Assembly (NCBI RefSeq): GCF_004798705.1
Contig: NZ_CP039290.1
Location: 1,860,001 to 1,924,000, forward strand
Source: Arthrobacter sp. PAMC25564
Lineage (GTDB): Bacteria > Actinomycetota > Actinomycetes > Actinomycetales > Micrococcaceae
DNA length: 64,000 nucleotides
Reading direction: 5' to 3'
The position numbers and the translations under genes are program-made. Under the pieces are notes generated by a model. That model was not told where the DNA came from and did no database searches. It saw nothing but the letters and a program-made list of their open reading frames with translations. Shown in pieces: positions 8,233 to 17,589 of the stretch; position 1 is the first letter of the stretch, and each line of letters begins with the position of its first letter.

Positions 8233-10800
8233 TCAGAGGAAGTACCCCGAGACATCCGCGATGAGTTGGGTTGTCCCGTTTGACCTGTTGTAGAGGTTGA
8301 CCTTTCCGTCGGCCCCGATCGGGACGGTGACGCAATTGGGAACAATCTGCCCTTTTGCAAAGTTCACGTTGGATGCGTTGGGCAGTGTGCCACCGGAGGC
8401 ATAGGCCGTGATGAACCCGAAGGATGTCGGGTTGGCCACGGTCAGGTTGAACGTCGCGGCTGATGCGGACGTGGGGACACCGTTGGCACCGCCGATGAGG
8501 AACGATACGGTTCCGTCGGCCGTTGCCGGTGTTGCCGGTGTTGGAGTCCGTGTGTCCAGGAACCTGGTAGGCGCGACCGGTTGGAAGGTGCCGGGAAGTG
8601 TGGGTGTGCCGGCGAGATAGTAGCCGGAGACGTCCGCGATCAGGTTCGCGGTGCCGACGGAGGCGTTGAACAGGGCCACCTTCCCATCCGTTCCCACCGG
8701 GACGGTGACGCTGTTCGGGACAATCTGCCCGGCGGCATAGTTCACATTGGACGCATTGGGCACAGCAGCCGAGCCGGAGGCGTAGGCGGTGACGAATCCG
8801 TCGGACTTTGCGTCGGCCACAGTGAGGTTGAAAGTAACTGCTGAGACGCTTGACGGGATTCCGCTGACTCCGCCAACTTGGAACGACACGGTCCCTTTGG
8901 CAGCCACTGGCGGCGCCGTGGGGCTGCGGGTGTCAAGGAACCTCGTCGGCGCGATCGGTTGGAATGCACCAGGAGCGGCCACCGTTCCGGACAAATAGTA
9001 GCCAGAGACGTCGGCTATCAGCTGCGCAGTTCCCACCACGGAGGCGTTGAAGAGGGTAACTTTTCCGTCCGTTCCCACCGGGACTGTGACACTGTTGGGG
9101 ACAATTTGCCCCTTGGCATAGTTCACGTTGGAAGCATTCGGCCGGGTGGTTCCGGAAGCATATGCCGTGACAAAACCGTTGGACGTCGGGTTGGCGACGG
9201 TGAGGTTGAAAGTCACCGCGGAGACGGTTGCCGGGATGCCGTTCACGCCGCCCACCTGGAAGGAAACCGTCCCGTTGGGTGCCACGGGCCCGCTGCTTGT
9301 GCGCGTGTCAAGGAGCCTGGCCGGTGTGATGGGCTGGAACGCTCCCGGAGTCGTCAGGCCATCGGTGAGGCTGTAGTCGTCCGTGACGAGCGTTCCCGTG
9401 CTGCTGAGGGTCAATGCCATGGACATGGCGGTGGCACCGGCAGGAACCGGCGGGGATGTCCAGCTGGTCTGGGTGTAGGTCGTGGCGGGAAGGACAAACG
9501 GACTGGACGTCCAATAGTGCCAGGCTCCCTGGCCCATCCGGTAATAGAGTTCGAACTGGGTTTGTGCCGTTGAGGTATACCAGGCCGACATCGTGTAGCG
9601 ATGACCCGGAGTGACGGTCGGTGAGCACTGCCCGGTGTCAAGCGGGGGCAGCATTTTGGCATCGCCGCTCGTGTAGGCGGACATGACCAGCTGGGTCGCG
9701 GCAGTACCCGTATGGCCAGTCGCCACGGTGCTGGTGGTGTAGGTATTGGTGCCGTAGGAGCCCGGAACCCAGCAGTCCGGGGGGCCGCCGACCACGGAAC
9801 CCGCCGTCTCAAATCCGGGGTTGCGGAGCAGGTTCCCTGAAGTGATGGGTGCCGGTGGCGTCGGCCCGTTGGCAGCCAGCGGCTTCACCGCTCCACCGAT
9901 CACCTGGTCCACCGTTTTCACGGTGACCCGCCCCGCGGCCTGCTCGGCCGCCAGGAAGTCGATGAGGGCATTGAAATCTGCCGTGGGGATGCTGAGCGAC
10001 TCACCCGCGACGCCAATGTGGTGGAAGGAATACTGCATCCAGCCGCCGCCCGGCTCGGCCTTGAGGGTCAGGTCCTCCAGGTTCTGCAGCGTCCAGGTGC
10101 TCTCGACCTGGTCCGGGGCCTTGGTCAGGAACGGGTCTGCCGGCGGGATGGTCTCGGCCGGCGGGAGGCCGACGGAATCAGGGTTCTGGCTTAAGATGTC
10201 ACCCAGGCCCCGCGCGCTGTTGTAGCCGCACGCCGACACAACGCTCTCGATTGCCGGACTTGATGCAGCAAACGGATAGGCGAAGCTGGTGATACGGAAC
10301 CCCAACGCGGTCAGGCTGTTGCGGTCGTCACAGATTTGCCGCTGCTGCTCAGCGGTGTCGGCCAAGGTCAAATCCGGGTGGGTGACGGTGTGCCCGCCAA
10401 TCTCATTGCCTGCTGCTTGAAGAGCGAGGGCCTGGGCCGTGTTCATGTAGACGGGGTCGGAATTGAGAAAGCCGGATGGAACGTAGAACGTTCCGTGCAG
10501 GCCCTTGGAATTCATATAGGCTGCAGCGGCCACCTGGTCCACGTGGGAATCATCAAAGGTCAGCGACACGATCACCGGGGCTGCGGCGTGGGCAGGCTGG
10601 ACCAGGACCGCAGCGTTGAAGAACGTAGCCAGCAGAAGTGCTGCCGTGCCCATGGCTGCCGCGGCGGCCCAGTTCGTCTTACGGGTTTTCACAGCGTGGC
10701 TCTGTCCAGGGGGTGTGGCCCCGGTCCACCGGCCTGCGGACGCCGGAGGGGTTTGTTGTATAAGCTGGCCCTTCGGGCCGCGACGCCGGAATAGTTTCAT
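8233..10800 (-). CDS. Secreted polysaccharide deacetylase with three C-terminal repeats
   Basis: An 855-residue secreted protein. The N-terminus is long and basic, followed by a hydrophobic signal segment ending near AHA (about residue 73). A NodB-type deacetylase domain spans about 75-300, with metal motifs TFDD and HTVTHPDL visible and FAYPFA further on. A jelly-roll-like segment beginning NLLRNPGFE covers about 320-470. Three repeats of roughly 125 residues follow, each opening FQP-[IV]-[AT]-P-x-R-[FL]-LDTR and closing LIADVSGYYL or SGYFL. The substrate (peptidoglycan, chitin or another N-acetylated glycan) is not shown by the sequence. It is not in an operon with either neighbour. Confidence 0.88.
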   Translation of the reverse strand: MKLFRRRGPKGQLIQQTPPASAGRWTGATPPGQSHAVKTRKTNWAAAAAMGTAALLLATFFNAAVLVQPAHAAAPVIVSLTFDDSHVDQVAAAAYMNSKGLHGTFYVPSGFLNSDPVYMNTAQALALQAAGNEIGGHTVTHPDLTLADTAEQQRQICDDRNSLTALGFRITSFAYPFAASSPAIESVVSACGYNSARGLGDILSQNPDSVGLPPAETIPPADPFLTKAPDQVESTWTLQNLEDLTLKAEPGGGWMQYSFHHIGVAGESLSIPTADFNALIDFLAAEQAAGRVTVKTVDQVIGGAVKPLAANGPTPPAPITSGNLLRNPGFETAGSVVGGPPDCWVPGSYGTNTYTTSTVATGHTGTAATQLVMSAYTSGDAKMLPPLDTGQCSPTVTPGHRYTMSAWYTSTAQTQFELYYRMGQGAWHYWTSSPFVLPATTYTQTSWTSPPVPAGATAMSMALTLSSTGTLVTDDYSLTDGLTTPGAFQPITPARLLDTRTSSGPVAPNGTVSFQVGGVNGIPATVSAVTFNLTVANPTSNGFVTAYASGTTRPNASNVNYAKGQIVPNSVTVPVGTDGKVTLFNASVVGTAQLIADVSGYYLSGTVAAPGAFQPIAPTRFLDTRSPTAPPVAAKGTVSFQVGGVSGIPSSVSAVTFNLTVADAKSDGFVTAYASGSAAVPNASNVNYAAGQIVPNSVTVPVGTDGKVALFNASVGTANLIADVSGYYLAGTPTLPGTFQPVAPTRFLDTRTPTPATPATADGTVSFLIGGANGVPTSASAATFNLTVANPTSFGFITAYASGGTLPNASNVNFAKGQIVPNCVTVPIGADGKVNLYNRSNGTTQLIADVSGYFL
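8236..9355 (-). repeat. Three C-terminal repeats of the deacetylase
   Basis: Three similar blocks of about 380 bases encode modules of about 125 residues. Shared strings include SAVTFNLTVA or close variants, TAYASG, PNASNVN and GQIVPN-[SC]-VTVP. The DNA copies are visibly similar along most of their length, more so than the GH25 repeats, which suggests younger duplication or gene conversion. Confidence 0.8.
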
Positions 10801-11056
10801 GGGACCTGACTCGATTCAGAACTGAGACTGGTCGGGGCATGTCGGTCACCCGGCACGTCCCGTTCGTTACTGGAGCGGGTACTCTGTATCCGCCACCCGT
10901 GCGTCACATGTGGCCATGGGTGGCGGGTAGACGTCCGCCGAGCGTTGTGGTTGGCAGACGCTTCGACCCTACAGCGGGTCCTCAGTCAGGGTATGAGTGC
11001 CGACTACCTGTCTTTTCGGGCGGACCACTCAGTTTCTTATCTCGGGATTCGGCCTA
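10801..11056. other. Intergenic region upstream of the deacetylase
   Basis: Roughly 250 bases that must hold the promoter of the minus-strand deacetylase gene. No supported gene, hairpin or operator was identified in it. Confidence 0.4.
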
Positions 11057-11140
11057 TTAGTGCCGCGTGTTCAGGTGGCGGAGCAGGATCCGCTTCATTT
11101 TCCGCTCCGGGACGATGACTCGCTTTCGGATCCGGGCCAT
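11057..11140 (-). CDS. Small basic peptide, 27 residues
   Basis: Unrecognised short frame starting MARIRKRVIVPER and ending in TAA. Support is a strong ribosome site: AAGGAGAT five bases before the ATG, the best such match in this intergenic region. The peptide is very basic, like a small RNA- or ribosome-binding protein. It lies alone between the deacetylase gene and the tad operon, divergent from tadA. Without comparative data it may be chance. Confidence 0.4.
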   Translation of the reverse strand: MARIRKRVIVPERKMKRILLRHLNTRH

Positions 11141-11284
11141 ATGGGATCTCCTTCGTTGTCTTCCCGCAATCTTGGCGGTTATCCACATGTGGCCCGCAGA
11201 GCCCTTGCCGGGCTGACCGCCGGCTCCTAGCTTTAAGCCAATTGCACCGCCTCGAACCGAGGCACCAGTCGTAGTGGGGGCCAT

Positions 11285-12508
11285 GTGGAGGCTGTGCGCA
11301 TTATTGAGGATGAAGTCCGTGAGCTGATCCGTCGGCGGGGTCTGGACCCGCTGCGGCAGGCCGGCGAAGTCCGCCGACTCGTCGATGCAGCGGTCAGCGA
11401 CTATGACGAGCGGGCCCTCCTGGCGCCGTTGCCTCCTATCGGTCCGCTGGAATCGGCGCGCAGGTTTGTCTACGACGCCGTGGCCGGTTTTGGTGCGTTG
11501 CAGCCGCTGCTGGATGATCCCGCGATCGAGGAAATCTGGCTGAACGCCCCGCATGAAATCTATGTGGCCAGAAATGGCGAATCGGAGCTGACCTCCGTCT
11601 CGCTCACGGACCAGCAGGTCCGGGACCTGGTGGAGCGCATGCTCAAGAGCTCCGGTCGCCGGCTGGACATGTCCTCCCCGTTCGTCGATGCCGCCCTCCC
11701 GGACGGATCCCGGCTCCATGTGGTGATTCCGGACGTGACCCGGCGTCACTGGGCCGTCAACATCCGCAAGTTTGTCGTCAAGGCCAGCAGGCTTGAGCAT
11801 CTGGTGGAACTGGGCACGCTCACGCCTCAGGCGGCCCGATTCCTCGGTGCCGCCGTGGCGAGCGGGCTTAACATCCTGGTGTCCGGGGCGACGCAGGCGG
11901 GGAAGACCACCATGCTGAATTGCCTTGCCGCGAGCATCGGTACCCGCGAGCGCGTCATCACCGTGGAAGAGATATTCGAGTTGCAGTTCCCCCTCCGGGA
12001 CGTGGTGGGCCTGCAGTGCCGGCAACCGAACCTCGAGGGTGAAGGCGAGATTCCCCTGCGCCGGCTGGTCAAAGAGGCGCTGCGCATGCGGCCCGACCGA
12101 CTGGTGGTGGGAGAGGTCAGGGAAGCTGAACGCCTGGACATGTTGATTGCCTTGAATTCCGGGCTGCCCGGGATGTGTACCGTCCATGCGAACTCGGCCC
12201 ACGACGCGGTGACGAAAATCTGTACGCTTCCTTTGCTCGCTGGCGAAAATATCTCCAGTGCCTTCGTTGTCCCCACCGTGGCTTCCTGCATCGACCTTGT
12301 CGTTCATTGCAGCCGTCATGCCAACGGGCGCCGACAGGTCACGGAGATCCTGTCACTGGGCCGGAGGGTGGAAAACGGCATTATCGAATCGTCCATGGTC
12401 TTCGCGATGACGGATGGCCAGCTGCAGCCCAAGGCCAATTCGATGCCGGCCGCGGAGAAGTTTGCGCGGTCCGGGTATGACGTCGCGACCCTGCTGGAGC
12501 CTCATTGA
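11285..12508 (+). CDS. tadA: Tad/Flp pilus assembly ATPase, CpaF/TadA type
   Basis: Secretion ATPase of the VirB11/PulE class (407 aa) powering assembly of a Flp-type pilus at the inner face of the membrane. Walker A is GATQAGKTT near residue 203. The Asp-box and Walker B region reads MRPDRLVVGEVR near 270. The start is GTG at 11285, after GGGGG with a short four-base spacer. It overlaps the following membrane gene by ATGA, the first of a run of overlapping tad genes. A TadZ/Ssd gene, often found upstream, is not present here. Confidence 0.9.
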   Translation: MEAVRIIEDEVRELIRRRGLDPLRQAGEVRRLVDAAVSDYDERALLAPLPPIGPLESARRFVYDAVAGFGALQPLLDDPAIEEIWLNAPHEIYVARNGESELTSVSLTDQQVRDLVERMLKSSGRRLDMSSPFVDAALPDGSRLHVVIPDVTRRHWAVNIRKFVVKASRLEHLVELGTLTPQAARFLGAAVASGLNILVSGATQAGKTTMLNCLAASIGTRERVITVEEIFELQFPLRDVVGLQCRQPNLEGEGEIPLRRLVKEALRMRPDRLVVGEVREAERLDMLIALNSGLPGMCTVHANSAHDAVTKICTLPLLAGENISSAFVVPTVASCIDLVVHCSRHANGRRQVTEILSLGRRVENGIIESSMVFAMTDGQLQPKANSMPAAEKFARSGYDVATLLEPH

Positions 12509-13362
12509 TGGCGCCGCTTCTGGGGGTTCTGGCCGGTAGCGGTCTCCTGCTGATCTGGTGGTCCGCGTGGGAGCAGCAGCCACCGGCCAAGGCCGCGCCC
12601 CGGACCAGCAGGCTGGAGGACCTGCTTCGCACGGCAGGAATAGAAAAGGTCAGTGCACTGGGGCTGCTGGCCACCTGTCTCGGCGTGGGGGCCTTCACTG
12701 CCATCGCCTTCTTTGCCGGAACCCGGTCATGGCCGATCTCAGGCTGTTTTGGGCTCTTCGGCAGTTGGTTGCCCCTGGCCATCGTCCGATGGCGTGCCCG
12801 AAAGCGTTCAGCAGTCCTGCGGCAGCTCTGGCCCGACGTCGTCGACCACCTCCGGTCGGCCATCAGGGCCGGCCTGTCCTTGCCGGAGGCGCTCATCCAA
12901 CTGGCGGACAAGGGGCCGATGGAGCTCCGACACGTGTTCCTCGAATTTGGTTCCGACTACCGCTCCGGCGGGCAATTCGATCCTTCCCTGACGCGGCTTA
13001 AAGACCGCCTGGCCGACCCTGTCGCGGACCGGATCGTCGAAGCCCTCCGGCTGACCCGGGAGGTAGGCGGTTCCGACCTTGGCCGGCTGTTGGGCACACT
13101 CGCCGAATTCCTGAGGGAGAGCGCCCGGACCAGAAGCGAGCTGGAAGCCCGGCAATCGTGGACGGTCAACGCGGCACGGCTCGCCGTTGCGGCACCGTGG
13201 ATTGTCCTGGTACTGCTGGCGAGCCGCCCGGAAGCAGTGTCGGCCTACAACACGCCAATCGGAGCCGCCGTACTGCTCGCCGGACTCGCCGTATCGCTGT
13301 TCTCGTACGCCATCATGCTGCGCATCGGCGCCCTTCCTGAAGACGAGAGGGTACTCCGGTGA
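12505..13362 (+). CDS. tadB: TadB-like inner-membrane platform protein
   Basis: A 285-residue GspF/TadB-type protein. It has two N-terminal hydrophobic segments, a central cytoplasmic T2SSF-like domain (LWPDVVDHLRSAIRAGLSLPEAL about 110-140), and two C-terminal membrane segments. It overlaps tadA at ATGA and the next gene at GTGA, implying translational coupling. The platform protein transmits ATPase motion to pilin assembly. Confidence 0.85.
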   Translation: MMAPLLGVLAGSGLLLIWWSAWEQQPPAKAAPRTSRLEDLLRTAGIEKVSALGLLATCLGVGAFTAIAFFAGTRSWPISGCFGLFGSWLPLAIVRWRARKRSAVLRQLWPDVVDHLRSAIRAGLSLPEALIQLADKGPMELRHVFLEFGSDYRSGGQFDPSLTRLKDRLADPVADRIVEALRLTREVGGSDLGRLLGTLAEFLRESARTRSELEARQSWTVNAARLAVAAPWIVLVLLASRPEAVSAYNTPIGAAVLLAGLAVSLFSYAIMLRIGALPEDERVLR

Positions 13363-14300
13363 CAGGGCTCATGGCAGGTGCCACGGTGTGCGGAGTCATC
13401 CTCGGCGGCGGCCTCTGGCTGATGCTGGCAAGGCTTCCGTTCCTGCGCCCGGTCACTTTCGTCGACCGCATCCATCCTCAACTCAAGTCCCACAACCTGG
13501 AATCCAGGCTACTGCGCCCCGCGCCCAGAAACGTCACGGCCTTTGGGCCGCTGGAACGTATTCTTCGCCCCGTGATCCATGACGGAATCGCGTCGCTTGG
13601 CAGGGCCAACCTCGGCATCACGGCTCTGAACCGGCGTCTTGCCCGAGCAGGCAGCGCAAGGTCGGCCGTGGATTTCCGTGCAGAGCAACTCCTGTGGGCC
13701 GCCGGAGGCTTTGTACTGGATCTCGGCATCGTGGTGATCGCCGGCGCCGCAGGACGGTTCAGCCCGTTCGCCGCAGTGGTGACTGTGCTGGGCTGTGCCA
13801 TCGGCGGCTTCCTGCTGAGGGATTATCTGCTGGGTGCCCACATCAGGAAGCGCGAATCCCGCATGATGGCGGAGTTCCCCAGTATCGCGGAACTGATGGC
13901 ACTTGCGGTCAGTGCCGGGGAGAGTGCCACGGGCGCGCTGGACAGGGTCTGCCGCAGTGCAAGCGGCGAACTGTCAAAGGAGTTCACCCGCGTGCTTGCC
14001 GAAACCCGGGCAGGGAAGCCCTTGGTCGAGGCATTGCAGGAGTTCTCCTCCCGGACCGAGCTCGGCCCGCTGATCCGCTTCGTCGAGGGAATGATCGTGG
14101 CGGTCGAGCGCGGGACACCGCTCGCCGATGTGCTGAGGGCACAGGCCCAGGACGTGAGGGATACGGCGAAGCGCGAGCTGATGGAGTCCGCCGGGAAGAA
14201 GGAGATCGGAATGATGGTGCCGCTCGTTTTTGGAGTGCTGCCGCTCACTGTCGTCTTCGCCGTTTTCCCGGGTCTGGCCGCCATCAGCCTGGGACTGTGA
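13359..14300 (+). CDS. tadC: TadC-like inner-membrane platform protein
   Basis: Second GspF-type platform subunit (313 aa), starting at GTG 13359 and overlapping tadB. It has an N-terminal membrane segment, two central ones (about 110-160), a cytoplasmic helical domain containing AVSAGESATGALDRV, and a C-terminal pair of hydrophobic segments with KKEIGMMVPLVF before the last. It pairs with TadB as in other actinobacterial tad loci. Confidence 0.85.
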   Translation: MTGLMAGATVCGVILGGGLWLMLARLPFLRPVTFVDRIHPQLKSHNLESRLLRPAPRNVTAFGPLERILRPVIHDGIASLGRANLGITALNRRLARAGSARSAVDFRAEQLLWAAGGFVLDLGIVVIAGAAGRFSPFAAVVTVLGCAIGGFLLRDYLLGAHIRKRESRMMAEFPSIAELMALAVSAGESATGALDRVCRSASGELSKEFTRVLAETRAGKPLVEALQEFSSRTELGPLIRFVEGMIVAVERGTPLADVLRAQAQDVRDTAKRELMESAGKKEIGMMVPLVFGVLPLTVVFAVFPGLAAISLGL

Positions 14301-14454
14301 ACGGGGGCCCCGTCCAGATCCTCCGCAAAGACTCCGCGAAGAAGCCGGCGTCCATATCAGGAGAAACCAGAACCAGGAAGTCCGAACCGGGAAGACACAA
14401 GCAGCACCGCAGAAGGCCACCAGACGTAACCACACACTGAAAAAAGGGGAGAAA

Positions 14455-14706
14455 ATGAAGAATATCGGGATCCGCTTCGCGTTGTTGATTTCCACGTACA
14501 GCCTGTTGCTCCGGCGGCACTCCGCCCCGGGGCCCGGGGCCGGGCAGTCGCCTGCCCGCCGCAACGACGATCACGAGCGCGGTGACGTCCCGGGCTGGGT
14601 GATGATTACCCTGATGTCTGCCGTTCTCGTCGCTGCACTCCTGGCTCTCGCAGGTCCGGCGCTTGAGGCGCTGTTCAACCAGGCCATGGACAAGGTCAGG
14701 GGGTAG
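14455..14706 (+). CDS. Small Flp-like pilin
   Basis: An 83-residue protein with a strong ribosome site (AAGGGGAG before ATG 14455). Its C-terminal half is one long hydrophobic helix, WVMITLMSAVLVAALLALAG, preceded by a polar segment. Position after tadC and before TadE-like genes fits the Flp pilin. The classical Gly/Glu-Tyr processing motif is not visible, so processing by a TadV peptidase is uncertain. A 153-base gap separates it from tadC, so it may have its own promoter. Confidence 0.7.
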   Translation: MKNIGIRFALLISTYSLLLRRHSAPGPGAGQSPARRNDDHERGDVPGWVMITLMSAVLVAALLALAGPALEALFNQAMDKVRG

Positions 14707-14709
14707 CCG

Positions 14710-15171
14710 GTGAGCGCACCCGGCCCAGGCCGGGGCAACGGGCGGCACCGGAACCGGAACAGTACCCCTTGGTGCATCCGGGGAAGGGCTCTGGCCGGCA
14801 GCACCGGCGAGCGCGGTTCGGCAGTGGTGGACTTCATCCTGGTCGGCGGGCTGCTGACCATGTTCTTCCTTGCCGTCGTCCAGTTGGCCCTGGTCCTCCA
14901 TATCCGGAACACGCTGATCGACGCCGCTGCCTCCGGTGCCAGATACGGCACGCTCGCGGACCGCAACGCCGGCGATGCCCGCGCCAGGACGGCACAGCTG
15001 ATTGGCGCAGCCCTGAATCCCGACTTCGCCAGGGACGTGGTCACCGTTGAATCCACGTACCAGGGGATCCGCACCCTGGCGGTGACCGTCCGAGCCCCGC
15101 TGCCAGTGATCGGGCTGATCGGTCCCGGTGCGCTGCTGGAGGTGACCGGCCATGCGGCCATTCAGCCATGA
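14710..15171 (+). CDS. tadE: TadE-like pseudopilin
   Basis: A 153-residue protein starting with GTG three bases after the previous stop. It contains the TadE-type motif ERGSAVVDFILVGGLL at about residues 34-49, in which a charged Gly-rich leader precedes a hydrophobic helix. The rest is a small periplasm-exposed domain. TadE-like proteins are minor pilins or pilus-assembly factors. It overlaps the next gene. Confidence 0.82.
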   Translation: MSAPGPGRGNGRHRNRNSTPWCIRGRALAGSTGERGSAVVDFILVGGLLTMFFLAVVQLALVLHIRNTLIDAAASGARYGTLADRNAGDARARTAQLIGAALNPDFARDVVTVESTYQGIRTLAVTVRAPLPVIGLIGPGALLEVTGHAAIQP

Positions 15172-15676
15172 AACGGAAGTACCCCGCCATTCCCCCGGCA
15201 CGGCACGCACCGCCGCGGGCCCTTCCCCCGGATCACGCTCCGGGGGCGCCGGCGAGGCGGCCGACGCCGAACGCGGCAGCGCGGTCGTCGAGTTCACCTT
15301 CCTGTCCCTGCTGCTGATGGTCCCGCTCGTCTACTTCATCATTACCGTGGGACAGATCCAGGGCGGATCGTTCGCGGTGGTCGGCGCTGCGGACCAGGCC
15401 GCCAAGGTCTATGTTGCCCAGCCGGACCCGGCGAGCGGCCGGGCGGCCGCCGAGCAGGCGGTCCTCCTTGCGCTCGCCGATTACGGTCATCCGGCGGGCA
15501 ACGCGAGCATTGACACCAGCTGTCAGCCCGCGGACTGCATGGCTGCCGGTTCGGCCGTGACTGTCACGGTCCACCTGACGGTTCCGTTGCCGTTTGTGCC
15601 GTTCAGCGAGGCGCTCCACCTCAACGCGAGCCAGCTCAGCGCCTCGGCGACCCAGATGGTCGGACGCTTCAAATGA
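15152..15676 (+). CDS. Second TadE/TadF-like pseudopilin
   Basis: A 174-residue paralogue with ERGSAVVEFTFLSLLL near residues 43-58. ATG 15152 has GGAGG nine bases upstream inside the previous gene, and the frames overlap by 20 bases. The exposed part contains two cysteines (CQPADC), a possible disulfide. It is coupled to the following gene through ATGA. Confidence 0.8.
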   Translation: MRPFSHETEVPRHSPGTARTAAGPSPGSRSGGAGEAADAERGSAVVEFTFLSLLLMVPLVYFIITVGQIQGGSFAVVGAADQAAKVYVAQPDPASGRAAAEQAVLLALADYGHPAGNASIDTSCQPADCMAAGSAVTVTVHLTVPLPFVPFSEALHLNASQLSASATQMVGRFK

Positions 15677-16197
15677 GACCCCGCCGCGAAAACGTCCGGT
15701 GCCCGCGCAGGGCAGCCCATCGTCATGAAGGGAAACGCGAAGGGAATAAGGGCTTCGGCGGGGACAGCACGGAAGACGGCCAGCTGGCCGTGCTGATCAT
15801 CGGCTATGTCCTTGTGGCCCTGCTTGTCACCTCCGTCGTGATAGCCGCGTCCAGCGTCTATATCGAGCACAAGAAGCTGCTCTCGATGGCGGACGGCGCA
15901 TCCGTGGCCGCGGCGGACAGCTTCACTCTCGGTCAGCTCGAAAGTGCCGGCGGCACCCCCACCGCAGTCCTCAGTGCCGGGCGGGTCCACAGCGCCGCCG
16001 TCGACTACCTGAATCGAAACGCTGCATTCACGCGGTTCGGCGGCCTTGCCGTCACTCCGGCCACCGGGAGTCCGGACGGCTCCACCGCCGTCGTGGTCCT
16101 GAGCGCCGCCGTCCACCCACCGGTGGTCAACTTCCTCGTCCCTGATGGCATCAGGATTGAGGCAAGCTCGACGGCGCGCTCGCGGCTGACCCGTTGA
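15673..16197 (+). CDS. TadG-like pilus assembly protein
   Basis: A 174-residue protein with one hydrophobic segment, LAVLIIGYVLVALLVTSVVIAAS, after a basic N-terminus. DGASVAAADSF follows it, as in TadG-like Flp-associated proteins. It is the last gene of the operon, which appears to end before prfB. Neither a prepilin peptidase (TadV) nor an outer component is encoded in the window. Confidence 0.78.
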   Translation: MRPRRENVRCPRRAAHRHEGKREGNKGFGGDSTEDGQLAVLIIGYVLVALLVTSVVIAASSVYIEHKKLLSMADGASVAAADSFTLGQLESAGGTPTAVLSAGRVHSAAVDYLNRNAAFTRFGGLAVTPATGSPDGSTAVVVLSAAVHPPVVNFLVPDGIRIEASSTARSRLTR

Positions 16198-16291
16198 CCG
16201 CACCGCCCCCAAAGCGGACCGTGGCCTGCCGCCGGGGCGCCACTGACACACGTCGGGCCGGGCAGGGCCGATAGCGTACGCTTAAAAAACC

Positions 16292-17407
16292 ATGGCAAAC
16301 ATTGATTTTCCCGCTGAAATCCGCGCCCTCCGCGCCACCTACGCCTCGATCGAGAACGTTTCGAATGTCGACGCGCTCAAGGAAGACATCGCCGAACTCA
16401 GCGAACGGGCCGGCGAACCCAACCTCTGGGACGATCCCGCGGCCGCCCAGGTGATCACCTCCAGGCTCTCGCACCGCCAGTCCGAACTGGCACGCCTGGA
16501 CTCGCTCGCCTCCCGGATCGACGACCTCGAGGTCCTCGTGGAACTGGGCCAGGACGAGGATGACGCCGCCTCCATGGGCGAAGCCGCCACGGAACTGGAG
16601 TCGATCCGCAAGGCACTCCAGGAGCTCGAGGTCGTGACGCTGCTGTCCGGCGAGTTCGACGAGCGCGAAGCCGTGGTCACCATCCGGGCCGGGGCCGGCG
16701 GAGTGGACGCCGCGGACTTCGCCGAAATGCTGCTCCGGATGTACCTGCGCTGGGCCGAACGCCACGGCTACCCGACCACCATCATGGACACCTCCTACGC
16801 CGAAGAGGCCGGACTGAAGTCCGCCACCTTCGAGGTCAAGGCGCCCTACGCCTACGGCACGCTCAGCGTCGAGGCCGGCACCCACCGCCTGGTCCGGATC
16901 AGCCCCTTCGACAACCAGGGCCGCCGGCAGACCTCCTTCGCCGCTGTCGAAGTGATCCCGCTGATCGAACAGACCGACTCCATCGACATCCCGGACAACG
17001 AGATCCGCGTCGACGTCTTCCGTTCCTCGGGCCCGGGCGGGCAGTCGGTCAACACCACGGACTCCGCCGTGCGCCTGACCCACATCCCCACCGGCACCGT
17101 GGTGTCCATGCAGAACGAGAAGTCACAGCTTCAGAACCGTGCTGCGGCCCTCCGTGTGCTGCAGTCACGCCTGCTCCTGCTCAAGAAGGAGCAGGAAGAC
17201 GCCGAGAAGAAGGCCTTCGCCGGTGATGTGAAGGCCTCCTGGGGCGACCAGATGCGCTCCTACGTCCTCAACCCGTACCAGATGGTCAAGGACCTCCGCA
17301 CCGAGCATGAGGTCGGAAACACCTCGGCAGTGTTCGACGGCGAGATCGACGACTTCATCGACGCCGGCATCCGGTGGCGGACCGACAACCGGAACGCCGA
17401 GAAGTAG
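16292..17407 (+). CDS. prfB: Peptide chain release factor 2
   Basis: Recognises UAA and UGA and hydrolyses peptidyl-tRNA on the ribosome (371 aa). The stop-codon anticodon tripeptide SPF is in [11 protein letters not shown], and the catalytic GGQ is in [14 protein letters not shown] near residue 250. There is no programmed frameshift: the frame is continuous, as usual in actinobacteria. The ATG has no Shine-Dalgarno, only an A-rich run, and TACGCT lies about ten bases upstream, so the mRNA may be nearly leaderless. Confidence 0.97.
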   Translation: MANIDFPAEIRALRATYASIENVSNVDALKEDIAELSERAGEPNLWDDPAAAQVITSRLSHRQSELARLDSLASRIDDLEVLVELGQDEDDAASMGEAATELESIRKALQELEVVTLLSGEFDEREAVVTIRAGAGGVDAADFAEMLLRMYLRWAERHGYPTTIMDTSYAEEAGLKSATFEVKAPYAYGTLSVEAGTHRLVRISPFDNQGRRQTSFAAVEVIPLIEQTDSIDIPDNEIRVDVFRSSGPGGQSVNTTDSAVRLTHIPTGTVVSMQNEKSQLQNRAAALRVLQSRLLLLKKEQEDAEKKAFAGDVKASWGDQMRSYVLNPYQMVKDLRTEHEVGNTSAVFDGEIDDFIDAGIRWRTDNRNAEK

Positions 17408-17589
17408 CCCCGGCCGCGCCTCGGCTGGGAGCTCCCTGACAATCGCGCGACACGCCCCGCCGCTCCGGCCGCCGCGCCGGTGCCCGTGCGTATAGTCGAG
17501 GAGCCGGGGCTCTACTTCCCCCAAACGAAAGCCCGCGCGCCGGCAGCAGAACTGGGCCGTAAGGCCGTGTCTGCAGGGTACTTAGGGCC

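Noticed and set aside
11179..11187. Perfect DnaA box TTATCCACA
   Set aside because: A single box without clusters, an AT-rich unwinding region or dnaA/dnaN genes is not an origin; chance occurrence is likely.
11057..12319. A 420-codon minus-strand frame opposite tadA
   Set aside because: The TadA ATPase on the plus strand explains the DNA; only the last 27 codons, outside tadA, have an independent start.
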